Assembly: GCF_001888805.2 (NCBI RefSeq) | Contig: NZ_CP019113.1 | Span: 2,542,001 to 2,606,000 of the forward strand | Length of the DNA stretch: 64,000 bases | DNA from: Enterobacter sp. SA187 | GTDB lineage: Bacteria; Pseudomonadota; Gammaproteobacteria; Enterobacterales; Enterobacteriaceae | Direction of reading: 5' to 3' | In this document: positions 44,039 through 52,593 of the stretch, piece by piece | How the letters are laid out: each line of letters begins with the position of its first letter | Position numbering within the stretch: position 1 is the stretch's first letter | The notes under the pieces: model-generated | What the model was told of the DNA's origin: nothing | What the model saw: only the letters and a program-made list of their open reading frames with translations | Databases searched by the model: none | Made by a program: the position numbers and the translations under genes

Positions 44039-45085
44039 TTATTCTCCGGATGCACGAAAATGGATATCACTGACCGCGCGCAGACGTTCGGCGGCCTGTT
44101 CAGCCGTCAGGTCACGCTGGGTTTCCGCCAGCATTTCATAGCCGACCATAAACTTACGCACCGTCGCGGAGCGCAGCAGCGGCGGATAGAAGTGCGCATG
44201 CAGCTGCCAGTGTTGGTTTTCTTCACCGTTGAAAGGCGCGCCGTGCCAGCCCATGGAGTAGGGGAAAGAGCACTGGAACAGGTTGTCGTAACGGCTGGTT
44301 AATTTCTTCAGGCACAGCGCCAGATCGCTGCGCTGGGCGTCCGTCAGATCGGTAATGCGCAGGACGTGCGCTTTTGGCAGCAGCAGCGTCTCGAACGGCC
44401 ATGCCGCCCAGTAGGGCACCACGGCCAGCCAGTGCTCGGTTTCCACCACGGTGCGGCTACCGTCAGCCTGTTCGCGCTGAACATAATCCAGCAGCATCGG
44501 CGACTGATGCTCATCGAAATAGGCTTTCTGCAGGCGATCTTCCCGCTCCACTTCGTTCGGCAGGAAGCTGTTCGCCCACACCTGGCCGTGCGGATGCGGG
44601 TTAGAGCAGCCCATGGCCGCGCCTTTATTTTCAAACACCTGCACCCACGGGTAGGTTTTCCCCAGATCGGCGGTCTGCGCCTGCCAGGTTTTGACCACTT
44701 CTTCCAGTGCAGGCAGGCTTAACTCCGGCAGCGTTTTGCTGTGATCCGGCGAGAAGCAGATCACCCGGCTGACGCCGCGCGCGCTCTGGGTGCGCATCAG
44801 CGGATCTGTACTCTCCGGCGCTTCCGGGGTATCGCTCATCAGCGCGGCAAAATCGTTGGTAAACACGAAGGTGCCGGTGTACTGCGGGTTTTTATCCCCC
44901 GTCACGCGCGTGTTGCCCGGACAGAGGAAGCAGTCAGGATCGTGGGACGGCAGGGTTTCCTGCGACGGCGTCTCCTGTGCGCCCTGCCACGGACGTTTGG
45001 CACGATGCGGTGAAACTAAAATCCATTGCCCGGTAAGCGGGTTATAACGTCGATGCGGGTGATCGACCGGGTTAAATTGCGTCAT
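44039..45085 (-). CDS. galT: Galactose-1-phosphate uridylyltransferase GalT
   Basis: GalT swaps UMP between UDP-glucose and galactose 1-phosphate via a uridylyl-histidine. The product has 348 residues, as in E. coli, from ATG 45085 (MTQFNPVDHPHRRYNPL); the GTG codon just upstream is too near the AAGGA ribosome site. The active site CSNPHPHGQVWA and the structural metal cysteines FLCPGN are present. Confidence 0.97.
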   Translation of the reverse strand: MTQFNPVDHPHRRYNPLTGQWILVSPHRAKRPWQGAQETPSQETLPSHDPDCFLCPGNTRVTGDKNPQYTGTFVFTNDFAALMSDTPEAPESTDPLMRTQSARGVSRVICFSPDHSKTLPELSLPALEEVVKTWQAQTADLGKTYPWVQVFENKGAAMGCSNPHPHGQVWANSFLPNEVEREDRLQKAYFDEHQSPMLLDYVQREQADGSRTVVETEHWLAVVPYWAAWPFETLLLPKAHVLRITDLTDAQRSDLALCLKKLTSRYDNLFQCSFPYSMGWHGAPFNGEENQHWQLHAHFYPPLLRSATVRKFMVGYEMLAETQRDLTAEQAAERLRAVSDIHFRASGE

Positions 45086-45094
45086 CACTATTCC

Positions 45095-46111
45095 TTAATC
45101 TGCATATCCCTGCGGATGGCGTGACTGCCAGCGCCAGGTATCTTCAGCCATTTCGTCCAGTGTGCGGGTGACTCGCCAGTTCAGTTCTTTATCAGCACGG
45201 CTGGCATCGGCCCAGTAAGCGGGCAGATCGCCATCGCGACGCGGGGCAAAGTGGTAGTTAATGGGTTTACCGCAGGCTTTGCTGAAAGCGTTGACCACGT
45301 CCAGCACGCTGCTGCCGACGCCCGCGCCGAGGTTGTAAATATGCACGCCGGATTTACCTGCCAGCTGCTGCATGGCTGCCACATGACCGTCTGCCAGATC
45401 CATGACGTGAATGTAATCGCGCACGCCGGTACCGTCTTCCGTCGGGTAGTCGTTACCGAAAATCGCCAGCGACTCGCGACGGCCTACCGCCACCTGGGCG
45501 ATGAACGGCATCAGGTTGTTCGGAATACCCTGCGGATCTTCCCCCATATCGCCCGACGGATGCGCGCCGACCGGGTTGAAGTAGCGCAGCAGCGCGATGC
45601 TCCATTCCGGCTGCGCTTTTTGCAGGTCGGTAAGGATCTGCTCAACCATCAGCTTGCTCTTGCCGTACGGACTTTGCGGCGTGCCGGTGGGGAAGCTTTC
45701 AACATAAGGGATTTTAGGCTGGTCGCCGTAGACGGTGGCCGACGAGCTGAAAATGAAGTTTTTGACATTGGCCGCGCGCATGGCGCTAATCAGGCGCAGG
45801 GTGCCGTTGACGTTGTTGTCATAATATTCCAGCGGTTTGGCAACGGATTCGCCCACGGCTTTCAGACCGGCAAAGTGGATCACCGTATCCACGGCGTGAT
45901 CGTGCAGGATCTCGGTCATCAGGGCTTCGTTACGAATATCTCCTTCAACGAAGGTAACGGATTTGCCCGCCAGCCGCTCGATCACCGGCAGCACGCTGCG
46001 CTTACTGTTACATAAGTTGTCGAGAATAATGACCTCGTGGCCGTTTTGCAGCAGTTGCACACAGGTGTGACTCCCAATGTAACCGCTACCACCAGTAACC
46101 AGAACTCGCAT
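45095..46111 (-). CDS. galE: UDP-glucose 4-epimerase GalE
   Basis: GalE interconverts UDP-galactose and UDP-glucose and is needed for LPS precursors. It has 338 residues, the E. coli length, from ATG 46111. The short-chain dehydrogenase signature is complete: VTGGSGYIGSHT for NAD and SSSATVYGD with YGKSK (catalytic Tyr and Lys). The first codons contain the internal gal operator. Upstream in-frame starts to 46153 lie in the leader and are rejected. Confidence 0.98.
   Translation of the reverse strand: MRVLVTGGSGYIGSHTCVQLLQNGHEVIILDNLCNSKRSVLPVIERLAGKSVTFVEGDIRNEALMTEILHDHAVDTVIHFAGLKAVGESVAKPLEYYDNNVNGTLRLISAMRAANVKNFIFSSSATVYGDQPKIPYVESFPTGTPQSPYGKSKLMVEQILTDLQKAQPEWSIALLRYFNPVGAHPSGDMGEDPQGIPNNLMPFIAQVAVGRRESLAIFGNDYPTEDGTGVRDYIHVMDLADGHVAAMQQLAGKSGVHIYNLGAGVGSSVLDVVNAFSKACGKPINYHFAPRRDGDLPAYWADASRADKELNWRVTRTLDEMAEDTWRWQSRHPQGYAD
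46077..46092. promoter_or_regulatory. Internal gal operator OI within galE
   Basis: On the minus strand GTGGTAGCGGTTACAT, identical to E. coli OI as I recall it and matching the GalR consensus at all but two positions. It encodes GSGYI of GalE. Centre-to-centre distance to the external operator is 113 bp, as in the E. coli DNA-loop repressor complex. Confidence 0.8.
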
Positions 46112-46143
46112 ATGACACTCCATCAGGCGTATGTTATGTAATA

Positions 46144-46185
46144 AACATAGCATAACAGAGCGGGAAAAAGTGTGACATGACCGAA
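46144..46185 (-). promoter_or_regulatory. gal promoters and CRP site
   Basis: On the minus strand the overlapping -10 elements TATGCT (46154-46149) and TATGTT (46149-46144) mirror E. coli P2 and P1, which start 5 bp apart. The conserved half-site TGTGACATG (46171-46179 on the plus strand) is where CRP binds in E. coli to favour P1. Confidence 0.75.
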
Positions 46186-46189
46186 AATA

Positions 46190-46205
46190 GTGGAATCGTT
46201 TACAC
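46190..46205. promoter_or_regulatory. External gal operator OE
   Basis: GTGGAATCGTTTACAC (minus strand GTGTAAACGATTCCAC) fits the GalR/GalS consensus GTGKAANCGNTTNCAC at every position. Confidence 0.88.
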
Positions 46206-46320
46206 TAACGCATTTCAGGATCGCTGGGGCGTCAAAGGCTACTATAAATCAATAAGATAGTAGGGTGGCGCTGTAATTTGTCTGAAAGTGAGCGCCTGCC
46301 GGGCGGCAGGCGTGAAAGGG

Positions 46321-47793
46321 TCAGCGCACGGCGGCGAGATGGTAACGGTATCCCTCGCCGTCCGGCAAAAATTCCAGCCGGTGCGTAATACAGGCCGGGG
46401 CATCCGCGGCGTGGTGGGAGACAAACAGCAACTGCGTTTCCCCTTCGCTAATCAGCACATCCACAAAACGGCGCACCAGCTGGCGGTTAAGCGGGTCGAG
46501 GCCCTGAAGCGGCTCATCCAGAATCAGTAAGGTCGGATGTTTCACCAGCGCACGCACGATCAGCGCCAGCCGCTGCTGCCCCCACGACAGGCTATGAAAG
46601 GGCGCGTCGGCGGTGCGGGCGTCAAAGCCCAGAATATCCAGCCACGCCTGCGCCAGCTTATGCTGCTTGTCCGATACCGCCTGATAGATGCCGATGGAAT
46701 CAAAATAGCCGGACAAAATCACATTGCGCACGTTGGTGCTGACGCGGTAATCCAGATGCAGGCTGCTGCTGACATAGCCGATATGCTTTTTAATATCCCA
46801 GATGGTTTCGCCGCTGCCGCGACGCACGCCGAACAGCGTCAGATCGTTGCTGTAACCCTGCGGATGATCGCCGGTGATCAGATTCAGCAGCGTCGATTTC
46901 CCCGCGCCGTTAGGCCCGGTGATCTGCCAGTGCTCGCCCGGTTTTACCGTCCAGCTCAGATGATTAATGATCGGCCTGTCATCATAAGAGACCACGCCGT
47001 CCCTGAGCACGATGCGCGGCGCGTCCGGCGGCAGGGCATGGCGGGCGGAGGGGGCATCCGGCGGCGGCAGGGCGATGCCCTGTAGCCGTTCACTGTGCGC
47101 GAGCTGGGCGATCAGCGCCTGCTGCAACAGCGTCGCCTTTTCGCCGGTTTCCGCCAGCGCGCAGTCCACCACCACCCCGGCATGCTGCACAAATTCGGGG
47201 ATCTCATCAAAGCGGTTAAGCACCAGCACCAGCGTAATGCCCTGGCCGTTCAGCAGGGCGAGGTGTTCCGCCAGCTGTGCGCGGGATGCCACATCCAGCC
47301 CGTCAAAAGGCTCATCCAGGATCAGCAGTTCAGGGGAGGCCATCAGCGCCTGGCAGAGCAGGGTTTTTCGCGTCTCGCCGGTGGAAAGGTATTTGAAACG
47401 GCGATCGAGCAGGCCGCTGATGCCAAACTGCGCCGCCAGCGCTGCGCAGCGTTCGCTGTCTTTGATCTCGTCCTGGATGATGTCCGCGGTGGTGCGCCCG
47501 GTATCGGTCTCATCGGGACTTTGCATGTCGGTGTTATTGCGCTGCCACTCGTCGCTGACCAGTTTTTGCAGCTGTTCAAAGGAGAGACGGGTGACGCGGG
47601 CGTAGTCGCACTGGCGCTCGCCTTTCAGCAGCGGCAGTTCCCCTGCCAGCGCGCGGGCAAGGGCGGATTTGCCGCTGCCGTTGCTGCCGACAAAGGCCCA
47701 GCTTTCCCCGGTGTGCAGGTACAAATCGGCGATCTGTAAGGTGCGGGTGTCGCTAATGCGAAACGTGCCTTGCGAAATATGCAATAAAGACAT
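46321..47793 (-). CDS. modF: ModF, double ABC ATPase of the molybdate locus
   Basis: ModF is a cytoplasmic protein with two ABC ATPase domains and no membrane partner; it lies downstream of modE in the same operon. It has 490 residues, as in E. coli. Walker A motifs are VGSNGSGKSALA (about residue 36) and TGPNGAGKSTLL (about 290); Walker B motifs LLILDEPFDGL and LLILDEPLQGL. The signature regions YLSTGETRK and SLSWGQQRL are present. Its cellular role is not established; photorepair was suggested from the old name phrA. Confidence 0.94.
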   Translation of the reverse strand: MSLLHISQGTFRISDTRTLQIADLYLHTGESWAFVGSNGSGKSALARALAGELPLLKGERQCDYARVTRLSFEQLQKLVSDEWQRNNTDMQSPDETDTGRTTADIIQDEIKDSERCAALAAQFGISGLLDRRFKYLSTGETRKTLLCQALMASPELLILDEPFDGLDVASRAQLAEHLALLNGQGITLVLVLNRFDEIPEFVQHAGVVVDCALAETGEKATLLQQALIAQLAHSERLQGIALPPPDAPSARHALPPDAPRIVLRDGVVSYDDRPIINHLSWTVKPGEHWQITGPNGAGKSTLLNLITGDHPQGYSNDLTLFGVRRGSGETIWDIKKHIGYVSSSLHLDYRVSTNVRNVILSGYFDSIGIYQAVSDKQHKLAQAWLDILGFDARTADAPFHSLSWGQQRLALIVRALVKHPTLLILDEPLQGLDPLNRQLVRRFVDVLISEGETQLLFVSHHAADAPACITHRLEFLPDGEGYRYHLAAVR

Positions 47794-47859
47794 TGTGTAT
47801 CCCGTTTTTTGCAGCAGAAAATACAGAAATACGTGGCAGCGGACGCTTTGTCAATGCAC

Positions 47860-48648
47860 TCAGCACAATGTCGCGACAATCACCTGGTCGGCGGCAAAAC
47901 AGGCGATGACCTCGCTGTTTTCAGCCAGATCCTTCGCCTGCGCCTGCGGCAGGGTGGCGCACAGCGTCTGCCCGTCCGGGAGTGTCATCAGCACTTCGCA
48001 CTGGGTTTCCCCGCGTTCGATATGGCTGACAATCGCGGGTAGCTGGTTATCCATGCCCGCCGCCACCGCCGGATCCTGTGTCAGCTTCACCCAGGGCGCT
48101 TTCAGCAATACCAGCACCTCTTTACCTTCCACCAGCCCGAGCCGGGCGCTGCTTTGCGCGGTGATCGCTACTTTCAGACGCGTGCTGCCATCCGCCAGCA
48201 ATACCTCAATGGCGTGCTGCACCTGGTGGGATTCGCGGGCGACCACGGTGCCGAACCACTGATTGCGGGCGCTGGTTTGCAGGGAAAAACGTGAGATGGC
48301 CGCCAGCAGGCTGTCCAGCGGCAGGGCATCGTCGTCGCTCAACACATCAAAGGCTTTTTGCTGGATCTGCGCCAGCAGATCATAAAGCGCGATCAGCCGC
48401 TGTCCGTAACGGGTAAGCAGCGCGCCGCCGCCGCCCTTACCGCCGGTGGCGCGTTCCACCAGCGTCTGTTCGCTCAGCTGGTTCATCTCGTTGATGGCAT
48501 CCCAGGCGCTTTTATAGCTGATGCCGGCGTTCTTCGCGCCCTGGCTGATGGAGCCGGTTTCGGCGATCTGTTTGAGCAGGGAAATGCGGCGCGGATCGGC
48601 AAAAAGCCGTTGCTGAAGTTTGAGAGTGAGGAGAATTTCGGCCTGCAT
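47860..48648 (-). CDS. modE: Molybdate-responsive regulator ModE
   Basis: ModE represses modABC and activates molybdoenzyme genes when bound to molybdate. From ATG 48648 it has 262 residues, as in E. coli. It has an N-terminal winged helix (ISLLKQIAETGSISQGAKNAGISYKSAWDAIN) and two C-terminal TOBE/MOP domains (TSARNQWFGTV; SARLGLVEGKEVLVLLKAPWV). The longer open frame to 48711 has no match. A ModE site lies before modA. Confidence 0.96.
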   Translation of the reverse strand: MQAEILLTLKLQQRLFADPRRISLLKQIAETGSISQGAKNAGISYKSAWDAINEMNQLSEQTLVERATGGKGGGGALLTRYGQRLIALYDLLAQIQQKAFDVLSDDDALPLDSLLAAISRFSLQTSARNQWFGTVVARESHQVQHAIEVLLADGSTRLKVAITAQSSARLGLVEGKEVLVLLKAPWVKLTQDPAVAAGMDNQLPAIVSHIERGETQCEVLMTLPDGQTLCATLPQAQAKDLAENSEVIACFAADQVIVATLC

Positions 48649-48776
48649 AACAATGTCCTGGCAAATAGGGTATTGTGACGGAATTCGCCCCTGGCGCAAC
48701 GGGCACCGCACAAAAGGGACGTGTAATTTTCGCGGATCGGGTTAGAATAAATGCTTAACTCACTGTGGAGTCGACC

Positions 48777-48926
48777 ATGTTAGAATTATTAAAAAGTCTG
48801 GTATTTGCGGTCATCATGGTACCGGTGGTAATGGCGATCATTCTTGGCCTCATCTACGGCCTCGGTGAAGTCTTCAATATCTTTTCCGGCATTGGCCACA
48901 AAGATAAATCCAGACAATCACATTGA
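48777..48926 (+). CDS. acrZ: AcrZ, small AcrB-associated membrane protein
   Basis: AcrZ is a 49-residue single-helix protein that binds AcrB and tunes drug export by AcrAB-TolC. The frame reads MLELLKSLVFAVIMVPVVM then AIILGLIYGLGEVFNIFSG, nearly identical to E. coli, with a variable polar tail ending KSRQSH. GTGGAGTCGACC precedes the ATG. In E. coli it is controlled by MarA, SoxS and Rob; no box was fixed here. Confidence 0.95.
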   Translation: MLELLKSLVFAVIMVPVVMAIILGLIYGLGEVFNIFSGIGHKDKSRQSH

Positions 48927-48936
48927 TTTCAAAAAA

Positions 48937-48960
48937 AGCGCCCGCTCAGCGGGCGTTTTG
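48937..48960 (+). terminator. Terminator after acrZ
   Basis: CGCCCGC (48939-48945) pairs with GCGGGCG (48949-48955) around TCA, then TTTT. Confidence 0.9.
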
Positions 48961-49053
48961 CTATTCAGGATTTGCCCCAGCCTGCCGATAATTTCTCTGC
49001 CGCCCCGTTAACACCAGAGTAGTACCAATTAGTCCTGTAAATTTGTATGGCTA

Positions 49054-49079
49054 TCGTTATATTATAAAGTATATAACGA
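49054..49079. promoter_or_regulatory. ModE operator upstream of modA
   Basis: TCGTTATAT (49054-49062) and ATATAACGA (49071-49079) are perfect inverted arms with an 8-bp spacer, fitting the ModE consensus (CGnTATATA, spacer, TATATAACG). It lies 20 bp before the modA start, overlapping the likely transcription start, as expected for molybdate-dependent repression. Confidence 0.88.
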
Positions 49080-49098
49080 AATGCACAGGAGTTAAAAA

Positions 49099-49875
49099 AT
49101 GATCCGTACCGGTTTACGTCTGCTGGCAGGCGCCACGCTCTCCCTCTCACTGGCGGGCGCTGCGCTGGCCGATGAAAGTAAAATCACCGTATTTGCTGCC
49201 GCCTCGCTGACCAACGCGATGCAGGATATTGCCACGCAGTACAAAAAAGAGAAAAACGTTGAGGTGGTGTCGTCCTTTGCCTCATCGTCCACGCTGGCGC
49301 GGCAAATCGAAGCCGGCGCGCCCGCCGATCTGTTTATTTCTGCCGATCAGAAATGGATGGATTATGCGGTGGAAAAAAAAGCGATTGAAACCGACAGCCG
49401 CGAAACGCTGCTGGGTAACAGCCTGGTGGTGGTGGCATCGAAAGCCAGCGTCCAGGGGCCAATCGCCATTAACGCGCAAACACAGTGGACAACCCTGCTG
49501 AACGGCGGCCGTCTTGCGGTGGGCGATCCGGAGCACGTTCCGGCAGGCATTTACGCCAAAGAGGCGTTACAAAAACTGGGTGCCTGGGATACGCTGTCGC
49601 CCAAACTTGCCCCGGCGGAAGATGTCCGCGGCGCGCTGGCGCTGGTGGAGCGTAACGAAGCGCCGCTCGGCATCGTTTACGGCTCTGATGCGGTGGCCAG
49701 TAAAGGCGTGAAAGTGGTGGGGACTTTCCCGGAAGATTCACACAAAAAAGTGGAATACCCGCTGGCGATTGTCGAAGGTCATAAAAACGCAAGGGTGAGC
49801 GCGTTTTACGACTATCTCAAAGGCCCGCAGGCTTCTGAAATCTTTAAACGTTATGGATTTACAACGCACCAATGA
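49099..49875 (+). CDS. modA: Molybdate-binding protein ModA
   Basis: ModA is the periplasmic receptor of the ModABC transporter. The 258-residue product (257 in E. coli) has a signal peptide cleaved after GAALA and the anion-site segments FAAASLTNAM and FASSSTLARQIEAGAPADLFISAD. The ribosome site CAGGAG precedes ATG 49099. It overlaps modB by 4 nt (ATGA). Confidence 0.97.
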   Translation: MIRTGLRLLAGATLSLSLAGAALADESKITVFAAASLTNAMQDIATQYKKEKNVEVVSSFASSSTLARQIEAGAPADLFISADQKWMDYAVEKKAIETDSRETLLGNSLVVVASKASVQGPIAINAQTQWTTLLNGGRLAVGDPEHVPAGIYAKEALQKLGAWDTLSPKLAPAEDVRGALALVERNEAPLGIVYGSDAVASKGVKVVGTFPEDSHKKVEYPLAIVEGHKNARVSAFYDYLKGPQASEIFKRYGFTTHQ

Positions 49876-50561
49876 TACTGACCGATCCCGAATGGCAGGC
49901 GGTTTTGCTGAGCCTGAAAGTCTCATCCCTGGCCGTACTCTTTAGTCTGCCCTTTGGGATCTTCTTTGCCTGGCTACTGGTGCGCTGCACCTTTCCGGGC
50001 AAAGCGCTGCTCGACAGCCTGCTGCATCTCCCTCTTGTCCTGCCGCCGGTGGTGGTGGGCTATCTGCTGCTCATCAGCATGGGGCGGCGCGGGGTGATCG
50101 GCGGCTGGCTGCATGACTGGTTCGGTATCACCCTGGCGTTCAGCTGGCGCGGGGCGGTGCTGGCGGCGGCCGTGATGTCCTTTCCGCTGATGGTGCGCGC
50201 CATTCGCCTCGCGCTGGAAGGGGTGGATATCAAGCTGGAGCAGGCCGCCCGTACGCTGGGTGCCGGGCGCTGGCGCGTCTTTTTCACCATCACCTTACCG
50301 CTGACGCTGCCCGGCATAATCGTCGGCACCGTGCTGGCCTTTGCCCGTTCGCTGGGGGAGTTTGGCGCGACTATCACTTTCGTCTCCAACATTCCCGGCG
50401 AAACGCGCACTATCCCTTCCGCCATGTACACGCTGATCCAGACGCCGGGCGGGGAAAGCGCCGCCGCGCGGCTGTGCGTGATCTCCATTGTGCTGGCGTT
50501 AATTTCACTGTTGATTTCTGAATGGCTGGCGCGGGTCAGCCGCGAACGGACGGGGCGCTGA
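49872..50561 (+). CDS. modB: Molybdate ABC transporter permease ModB
   Basis: ModB is the inner-membrane channel of ModABC. It has 229 residues, as in E. coli, with five hydrophobic helices and the cytoplasmic EAA loop EQAARTLGAGRWRVFFTITLP that contacts ModC. Its start overlaps the modA stop, and modC begins 2 nt after its stop. Confidence 0.97.
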   Translation: MILTDPEWQAVLLSLKVSSLAVLFSLPFGIFFAWLLVRCTFPGKALLDSLLHLPLVLPPVVVGYLLLISMGRRGVIGGWLHDWFGITLAFSWRGAVLAAAVMSFPLMVRAIRLALEGVDIKLEQAARTLGAGRWRVFFTITLPLTLPGIIVGTVLAFARSLGEFGATITFVSNIPGETRTIPSAMYTLIQTPGGESAAARLCVISIVLALISLLISEWLARVSRERTGR

Positions 50562-50563
50562 TC

Positions 50564-51622
50564 ATGCTGGAACTTCACTTTACCCAGACGCTGGGCACGC
50601 ACCGTTTACAGATTAACGAAACCCTGCCCGCCAGCGGTATTACCGCCATTTTTGGCGTTTCCGGGGCCGGCAAAACCTCGCTGATTAACGCCATCAGCGG
50701 CCTGACGCGTCCGCAGCAGGGGCGCATTGTGCTGAAAAATCGCGTGCTCAACGACGCCGAAAAGGGCATTTTCCTCGCCCCGGAAAAACGCCGCGTGGGT
50801 TATGTTTTTCAGGATGCGCGTCTGTTTCCGCACTATAAGGTGCGCGGTAATCTGCGCTACGGCATGGCGAAAAGCATGGCCGGACAGTTCGACAAGCTGG
50901 TGGAACTGCTCGGCATTGCGCCGCTGCTCGATCGGCTGCCGGGCACGCTCTCCGGCGGTGAAAAACAGCGGGTGGCGATTGGCCGCGCGCTACTCACCGA
51001 GCCGGAGCTGCTTCTACTCGACGAGCCGCTGGCCTCGCTGGATATGCCGCGCAAGCGTGAGCTGCTGCCCTACCTGCAACGGCTGGCGCGGGAAATTCAC
51101 ATTCCGATGCTCTACGTCAGCCACTCGCTGGATGAGATCCTGCATCTGGCGGATAAAGTGATGGTGCTGGAGGGCGGGGCGGTGAAAGCGTTTGGCTCGC
51201 TGGAGGAGGTCTGGGGCAGTCGGGTGATGAACCCCTGGCTGCCGCCGGATCAGCAAAGCAGCGTGCTGAAGGTCAGCGTGCTGGAGCATCACCCGCACTA
51301 TGCGATGACCGCGCTGGCGTTGGGCGATCAGCATTTATGGGTCAACAGGCTGGATCGCCCATTGCAGTCCACGCTGCGCATACGTATTCAGGCGACGGAT
51401 GTTTCGCTGGTGCTGCAGCCGCCGCTAAACAGCAGCATTCGTAATATCCTGCGCGCGAAGGTGTTGCAGTGTCTGGACGATCAGGGGCAGGTTGAAGTGC
51501 AACTGGAGGTGGGCAGCCGGACGATCTGGGCGCGCATCAGCCCGTGGGCCAGGGATGAACTGGCGATCAAACCCGGCCTCTGGCTGTACGCGCAAATCAA
51601 AAGCGTGTCGATAACCGCCTGA
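50564..51622 (+). CDS. modC: Molybdate ABC transporter ATPase ModC
   Basis: ModC energises molybdate uptake. From ATG 50564 it has 352 residues, as in E. coli. Walker A GVSGAGKTSLI, signature TLSGGEKQRVAIGRAL, Walker B LLLLDEPLASLD and a C-terminal MOP/TOBE domain are seen. The frame extends upstream into modB without match. Its stop directly abuts the ybhA stop on the other strand (TGA-TCA). Confidence 0.97.
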   Translation: MLELHFTQTLGTHRLQINETLPASGITAIFGVSGAGKTSLINAISGLTRPQQGRIVLKNRVLNDAEKGIFLAPEKRRVGYVFQDARLFPHYKVRGNLRYGMAKSMAGQFDKLVELLGIAPLLDRLPGTLSGGEKQRVAIGRALLTEPELLLLDEPLASLDMPRKRELLPYLQRLAREIHIPMLYVSHSLDEILHLADKVMVLEGGAVKAFGSLEEVWGSRVMNPWLPPDQQSSVLKVSVLEHHPHYAMTALALGDQHLWVNRLDRPLQSTLRIRIQATDVSLVLQPPLNSSIRNILRAKVLQCLDDQGQVEVQLEVGSRTIWARISPWARDELAIKPGLWLYAQIKSVSITA

Positions 51623-52441
51623 TCACAACAGATGTTTGTAGAGGTATTCGGCGATAGTCTCAGTGCTGTTATCGCCGATCACCACATCCGCCCGCGCTTT
51701 GACCTCATCATCGGCATTGCCCATAGCGACGCCGGTGCCCGCCGCTTCCAGCATACTGATGTCATTATAGTTATCGCCAAAGGCGATCACGTCCTGCATT
51801 GACAGCCCCTGCGCCGCCACCCACTGGGCAAGGCGTTTGCCTTTGCTGTTGCCGCGCCGGGCGATATCCACCTGATCGTGCCATGAACGTTCGCACTCCA
51901 GTCCCAGCGTCTGCTCCACATGCAGGGCGAAGGCATTTAACTTATCGCTGTTTTCATCGGTCAGGGCGAATTTCCAGATGGCCTCCACCTCCTGCGCCGT
52001 CTGTTTCAGGGAGGCCACCTGCGTGAAGGTCGGGCGCTGGGCTTCCGGTAGGTTCAGCGCCCAGTTGCGGGTGCGGATCACATGGCCGGTGGGCTTTTCA
52101 TACACCATCGCATCGTCAACATACATCAGGGCGTGCACCTCATGATCATTCAGCATATCTATCAGTTGCAGCGCCTGATCGACCGGCAGCGGATCGGACT
52201 CCAGCACCGTTTTTGCATGATAATCATACAAATAAGTGCCATTACAACAAATTGCAGGTGTATCAAGAGCCAGTGCCTGATAAAAAGGATGGATGGCAAC
52301 ATGATGGCGACCGGTCACGATAATTAACTGATACCCGGCAGCTTTCGCACGGTTCATGGCCTCAAGCGTGGCGGGAAGCAGGGTTTTGCCGGGGGACAGT
52401 AAGGTGCCGTCTAAATCAAGAGCGATAACGCGCGAGGTCAT
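51623..52441 (-). CDS. ybhA: HAD-family phosphatase YbhA
   Basis: YbhA is a Cof-type HAD phosphatase; the E. coli enzyme acts on pyridoxal phosphate and some sugar phosphates in vitro. It has 272 residues from ATG 52441, as in E. coli. The motifs are LDLDGTLLSPGK (nucleophile Asp), IVTGRHH, NSKGKRLAQW (Lys) and FGDNYNDISMLEAAG. An ATG 12 nt upstream is possible. The physiological substrate is uncertain. Confidence 0.93.
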   Translation of the reverse strand: MTSRVIALDLDGTLLSPGKTLLPATLEAMNRAKAAGYQLIIVTGRHHVAIHPFYQALALDTPAICCNGTYLYDYHAKTVLESDPLPVDQALQLIDMLNDHEVHALMYVDDAMVYEKPTGHVIRTRNWALNLPEAQRPTFTQVASLKQTAQEVEAIWKFALTDENSDKLNAFALHVEQTLGLECERSWHDQVDIARRGNSKGKRLAQWVAAQGLSMQDVIAFGDNYNDISMLEAAGTGVAMGNADDEVKARADVVIGDNSTETIAEYLYKHLL

Positions 52442-52593
52442 GTCGTATTCCATATGAATGATGAGAAATCAGCTGCCGGAATGGTACACCCGATACGGGG
52501 TCGGACAAAATGCACGCGCAGAAATCCAGCATTCACCGTTAAAAAAGACTATCCTGGTAATCTACTTCACTGCTTTGTGATCAAGGAGAATTC

